Part shown: positions 59,600 through 64,000 of the stretch, piece after piece
How the letters are laid out: every line of letters begins with the position of its first letter
Numbering within the stretch: position 1 is the first letter of the stretch
Origin: Tetrastigma voinierianum
Taxonomy: Eukaryota > Streptophyta > Magnoliopsida > Vitales > Vitaceae
Direction of reading: 5' to 3'
Length of the DNA stretch: 64,000 nt
NCBI GenBank assembly: GCA_016808115.1
Contig: JAEQBH010000028.1
Location: 558,001 to 622,000 of the forward strand
Position numbers and translations under genes: made by a program
Notes under the pieces: generated by a model
The model's database searches: none
Told to the model about the DNA's origin: nothing
The model's input: the letters and a program-made list of their open reading frames with translations, nothing else

Positions 59600-62500
59600 A
59601 CTTTTAAGAGTCTTTTAATTTTTTAAATTCCTTTACTACATTTATATTTGTTTATTAAAAAATAAAATTATTTTAATAACATTTAAGAAATAAATTATTT
59701 CTATGATTTATAAAATATTTATTTAATGCAATTTGATAGTTGTAATAAGAATATTTTGATATTGACAATAATTCATAATTAAAAATTATTTCAATACTTT
59801 TTATACTATCAAAGTTAATTTCTGCAAGCACCCTCCTCTCTCATCTCCTTTGGAAACCTTAATTTCTTTAATTTTATCTTTTCATCCCATTAGAAAAAAA
59901 TGTGGTTTTTTGGTCTTCCTTGACCTAACATCACCCTTCTTATTGAGTTTCGTCTTACTCGATCTGCGCTTCTCCTAATAGCAGCGATTCCATCCTGAGA
60001 TTCAGCTATCTGATTTTCCTTTCTTTTCTTATTGTTATTTCAAGAACTCAGAGTCACATTGTTTCACTGCTTTTATGCTGGATGATTCAGATTAAGAGCG
60101 CTGCCTGATCGTAATGTTAAGTCGCATCAACCTCACTGTTTGTACGCTTTTATCAAACTAAATCTTATGATTAAAGTGATAATTTCCAAGATCTCCAAGC
60201 AGAGTTTTCAGTCGTTTCTCCTCATATTAACTATTATCAAACATTCCTTTAAAAAAGAAGATTGATTTTTGTTAATGAATGACGCTCAATCAATACAAAC
60301 ATATCAGAAAAAGGTTTTTGCACTTTCACTTTTTTTTTTTATTTTTTTATTTATCCATTACACTTTCAAATGTTAAAATTAACCCCTTACACTTCAAAAA
60401 CATGGAAATTGACTCATTGCATGTGTATTTTTATTTTTTATTTAAAAAAATTGTTTCTCAAAATTTAGATAAAAATTCAAAAATTAATTTTAAATTTTGG
60501 GTAGATAGGATGATTGTTTTTATTTAAAATTAAAATTTAGATAAATTTAGATAAATTTTTATTTTTAATAGATAATATATGAATTTAACGTATGAGAATA
60601 ATTCTTTTCGTTGTATTTAATTTTTTTAAATAACTTAAAAAAGAAATTATTTTATTTTAGAATAATTTTTATTTATTTTTATGAATTTATATTGAAAATA
60701 AACAGAAAGATATATTAATATTTGATAAATGTCGAAACACAAAGTTTATTCTACTCAAAATAAAATATTTTTTTCACACATACAAATTAGACTTGGAATT
60801 TTGCTTCATTTAAGAGTCAAGATGTCACAAAAGTCTTTAAAGTCATTGTCAAGATGCCAAAAACTCCTTGAAGTAATTGTCTAAGGAAAATAATTACCAA
60901 ACAGCAATTGAAATAATGCTTTAATGAGTGAGGCATATATTTTCTCTAAAATGTATTTTTGGAATCCTTCCATAAATTTTTCTTCTTAGTGCAATTTACT
61001 TATGTAGTTAAGCATTAAATATTAACAGGATGAGAGTCCTATTCATATTGCATCTTGGTTGTCTTTTTTTTTTTTTTGAGAGAGATGTATTTTGTTTATT
61101 TCAAAAAGTTATTTTTAATATTCATGAGTAAAAAGTTAAGTACTTTATTTTTTTTTTCTATTTAGTTAAAAATTTTAAAAAGAACTTCATTCATATTAAA
61201 TTAGAAAAGAAACACTGCCTAAGTTTAAATGTTTAATTAATATAAGAAAGCTACATAAAAGTTCTCATTCCATCATAAATATTACGGCTTATAGTTTTTT
61301 TTCAAATCATTTAATTGCAACAACTAGCGCATGGAATGACTTTATCTGTGTATATATATATATATATATATCTATTTGCTTTTTTTTTTTAAGATATATA
61401 TAAACCCTAAAAATTTACAAATAATGAAACAGCTTATTCTGAAGGATATATAAGATTACAACAACTTGTTGATGCGTCTTTCATGAGACTTTATTAGGAC
61501 ATAAAAAAAAGTATATATCAATGAAGAAAGGAATATAGAGAAATCTAAAAAATTTTCAGGTTTGATTGATCATATCAAATATAAGGGATCATGAAAAATA
61601 TTTAATATATATAATAGAAAAATGCATGACAAATATAAGGTGGTGTTGCCTTATTTTTTATTTTCTAAAATCTAAGTTTGTGTTTACCTTAATCCAATAA
61701 AACTGAATGTTATTGAATATTTAGTTTGTTTAGTTTTTATTGTACTTAAATTTTTTTGTTTTTATTAATGTTAAAGCATTATGCTTATTTTTATTTGTTA
61801 AAAAATCTAGAAAATTAATCACCAATCTGCATTTTTATTTTAAAATTCATAATTCTAAAAGATAATAATTTAATATATTTTCTAATATGCAAAATATCCC
61901 CATGCATTACAATATGTAATAAACATTTTTTAAATTAATTAATATAATTTATAATTAGTCCAACACAAATAACATATTAAACAGGATAATTTAAGTTAAA
62001 TATTAATTTATATAATAATTAAATAAGTACCCTAATTTCTATATTATATTGACGATTAATGAATATAAAACTATTTTTAAATTAGCTATAAATCAACACG
62101 AATTAATTAAATATGATTATAAATTATAAAATTTATCAGAGTTTTTGTCAAACTTTAACGGCCTGGTCTAAGGAAATTAAAATAACGTAAGGAAAGGTTT
62201 TAAATGGTGTTCTAATGTCAATGCCAGTACCAGTCGTAGAAAGAGTCGACGATTGACGAAGACTTGTCAGCCCTTTATGGGCCACGTACCCAACTTCAAC
62301 TACTGCCATAAATTTAGATGTTGATATAGAACCTTATCTCAAAACTGGCACATTGCATCCGCACCTTCAAACCTTATCTGAAAATGATTCATTCATTTGA
62401 TAGTCAGTTCCAACAAAAATAGATAAATAAATAAATAATAAAAATGAAATATTTTATATTACCTAATTTTGTTTAAAGCATGTTTTTAATTCAGATTTTT

Positions 62501-62968
62501 TTAAGTAAGTTCTGAAATTGTGTTTGTTCTTAAATTATTGTTTAACTCGAAAAATAATCTTTCTAATATAGTTTATAGATGCCATTGCAAAACTTTGGTA
62601 AAAGTTCCAAGAGATGCATAAAGGAGCGAAAAGTTATGCCTCACAGGACAAGGAAAAAAGGTGAGACAGACGATTCTAAAGATCATATCTAATTAGGGCC
62701 ATAATCAATGCTCGTTTCGATACAGTGCCAAATTAACTCGGTACCGACTGATTAAAAACTTCCTGCTCTGTATTCATCCAGCCTTCTTGGGGATGCTCAA
62801 AACTCGACTCATTAAAAAACTCAAAGCTTGAATTAACCAGCTTTTTTTTTTTTTTTTTTTATCGCTTCAAAACTCGAATCGTAACAGTCAACGACTCCGA
62901 ATCCTCGACACAAAACTCGAATCAATTTAAATAAATAAATAAATATATAAATAAATAAATAAATATAT

Positions 62969-62970
<2 letters not shown>
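59600..62970. other. AT-rich intergenic sequence
   Basis: No open frame with a recognisable motif was found. A (TA)n microsatellite lies at about 61349-61370, and several long homopolymer runs occur (for example near 60330 and 61065). The first few hundred bases may include the promoter of the receptor-like gene. A pyrimidine-rich block is at 59830-60060. Confidence 0.45.
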
Positions 62971-62972
<2 letters not shown>

Positions 62973-63055
<83 letters not shown>

Positions 63056-63064
63056 TATATATAT
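62973..63064. repeat. Long (AT)n microsatellite
   Basis: This is a nearly uninterrupted AT dinucleotide tract, preceded by (AAAT)n at about 62928-62970. Confidence 0.95.
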
Positions 63065-64000
63065 TTAGAACTAGAAACCCGGTAATTTTCCTAAATGAAA
63101 ACTCATGAATTTTAAATCGAATCCAGACTACATATCCCGATAATCAGTCAGACTCATTCAACTGCCCCAAGAATTCAATAATCTCAATGCAACCTTCGAC
63201 TGATTCTAAGATGAATCAGATTTAAGTCTAGACATTCCATCAGAACAAAGGACAATGACATCATTAGACATTTCACATTGTTCACACAACTGAGAAGAAG
63301 CTCAAACACGTTTGCTCTTTAATCCATGCGCTACATGTGGTCACCACTGGATATGGCTGAAAACCAGTGTTACTAGATAGTATGATGCTGAAAATCCAGC
63401 TTGGCATTAACAGAGAAATGACACGCGCAGAAGCATTTGTGCCTCCCACTGCATCGAACCCGTGTTCAAATTCGATGGAGACAAGAAAGAAGGGAAAAGA
63501 AAAGAGAAAATAGAAAGAGAGAAAGATGGCAGGAACTTCATTTATCAGACTAATAAAGAGTTAAAAGGTCGATTTCTTGGGCAAAGAACCAAAGATCATC
63601 TGTTTGGAGTGAAAGGTTGGACATGCACAAGGATTTAAAACATCAGATTTTACTTATGATGGGGCAGGGCCTGATAGTTGTCAATCTGACTTCCTAGAAC
63701 AACTTCTCAGATTTGCAAGAGAGGCTACTACTTTGGCGATTTATCCAAGAGCCATATTGTTGCGCTCTTACCCCGAGGGATGCTTGTCAGATTAACCAAG
63801 ATTTGCTGAAGCTGCCCTAGTTTGTCCCACTGACAGTCGAACTTAGACCGGTTGGGTAACAAAGGGAATTTGGTCATGCTTCGTAAATTGTAGTTGCATC
63901 GCTGATGATGTTAGATCTTGAATTACCCAAACGGCCTTACGTCGCGCTTACGGTCCGTTTACCTGTAAAGGTGGGTAAAGTCTATTCGCTAGTCTGGCCC
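63065..64000. other. No gene recognised
   Basis: The composition is mixed. A purine-rich run lies at 63478-63530. No motif could be assigned on either strand. Confidence 0.4.

Noticed and set aside
1..64000. CRISPR arrays, rRNA genes, operons or organellar insertions
   Set aside because: No spaced identical repeats of CRISPR type, no rRNA-like or plastid/mitochondrial gene sequence and no bacterial gene organisation were seen. The window is plant nuclear DNA.

Overview
This window is a repeat-rich stretch of flowering-plant nuclear DNA. The evidence is a fragment of an auxin response factor (ARF5/MONOPTEROS type), a plant leucine-rich-repeat receptor-like protein, and Ty3/Gypsy retrotransposons of the plant-specific Tekay/Del-like, Tat-like and Athila-like kinds. 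I cannot name the species. No intact protein-coding gene was found. Every recognisable coding region is broken by frameshifts, stops or missing parts. In places (ARF exon 2, the receptor-like protein) single-base indels interrupt otherwise well-kept coding sequence. Some of the breakage could therefore be consensus error from long reads and not true decay.

Layout. 1-0.8 kb: a tandem duplication of about 300 bp with an unrecognised short coding-like piece. 3.15-5.4 kb: a decayed CACTA (En/Spm-like) transposase on +. 8.5-9.2 kb: two exons of the PB1 domain of an ARF5-like gene on +. 10.4-11.0 kb: an array of direct and inverted 'GAGACGGAATTT' motifs typical of a CACTA subterminal region, ending in a TTTTGTAGT terminus. 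These three could be one CACTA element carrying a captured ARF fragment. 13.7-23.2 kb: Tekay/Del-like material on -, made of three LTR copies or fragments followed by integrase, reverse transcriptase and protease relics.

24.3-35.3 kb: a nearly complete Tat-like element on -. It has two LTRs of 543 and 544 bp, a primer-binding site, gag, protease, RT, RNase H and integrase relics, and a long 3' non-coding part with tandem repeats. It abuts an Athila-like LTR. 35.3-44.5 kb: an Athila-like, apparently non-autonomous structure, LTR - about 3.4 kb without coding sequence - LTR. Both LTRs are followed by tandemly repeated primer-binding-site units of about 82 bp. 44.6-46.2 kb: a second copy of the Tat 3' region. 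46.4-50.0 kb: a Tekay/Del-like 3' half on + (RNase H, integrase, LTR). 51.6-53.1 kb: another LTR fragment of this family. 53.4-55.6 kb: a satellite-like array of about nine units of roughly 237 bp. 57.4-59.6 kb: a broken LRR receptor-like protein gene on -. 59.6-64 kb: AT-rich DNA with microsatellites.

The elements are nested insertions and do not form a pathway. The most unusual structures are the repeated primer-binding sites, the satellite with its recurrent TTGTA/CAGA alternation, the CpG-rich GTCGCGAC-bearing LTR block, and the possible capture of an ARF5 fragment by a CACTA element.
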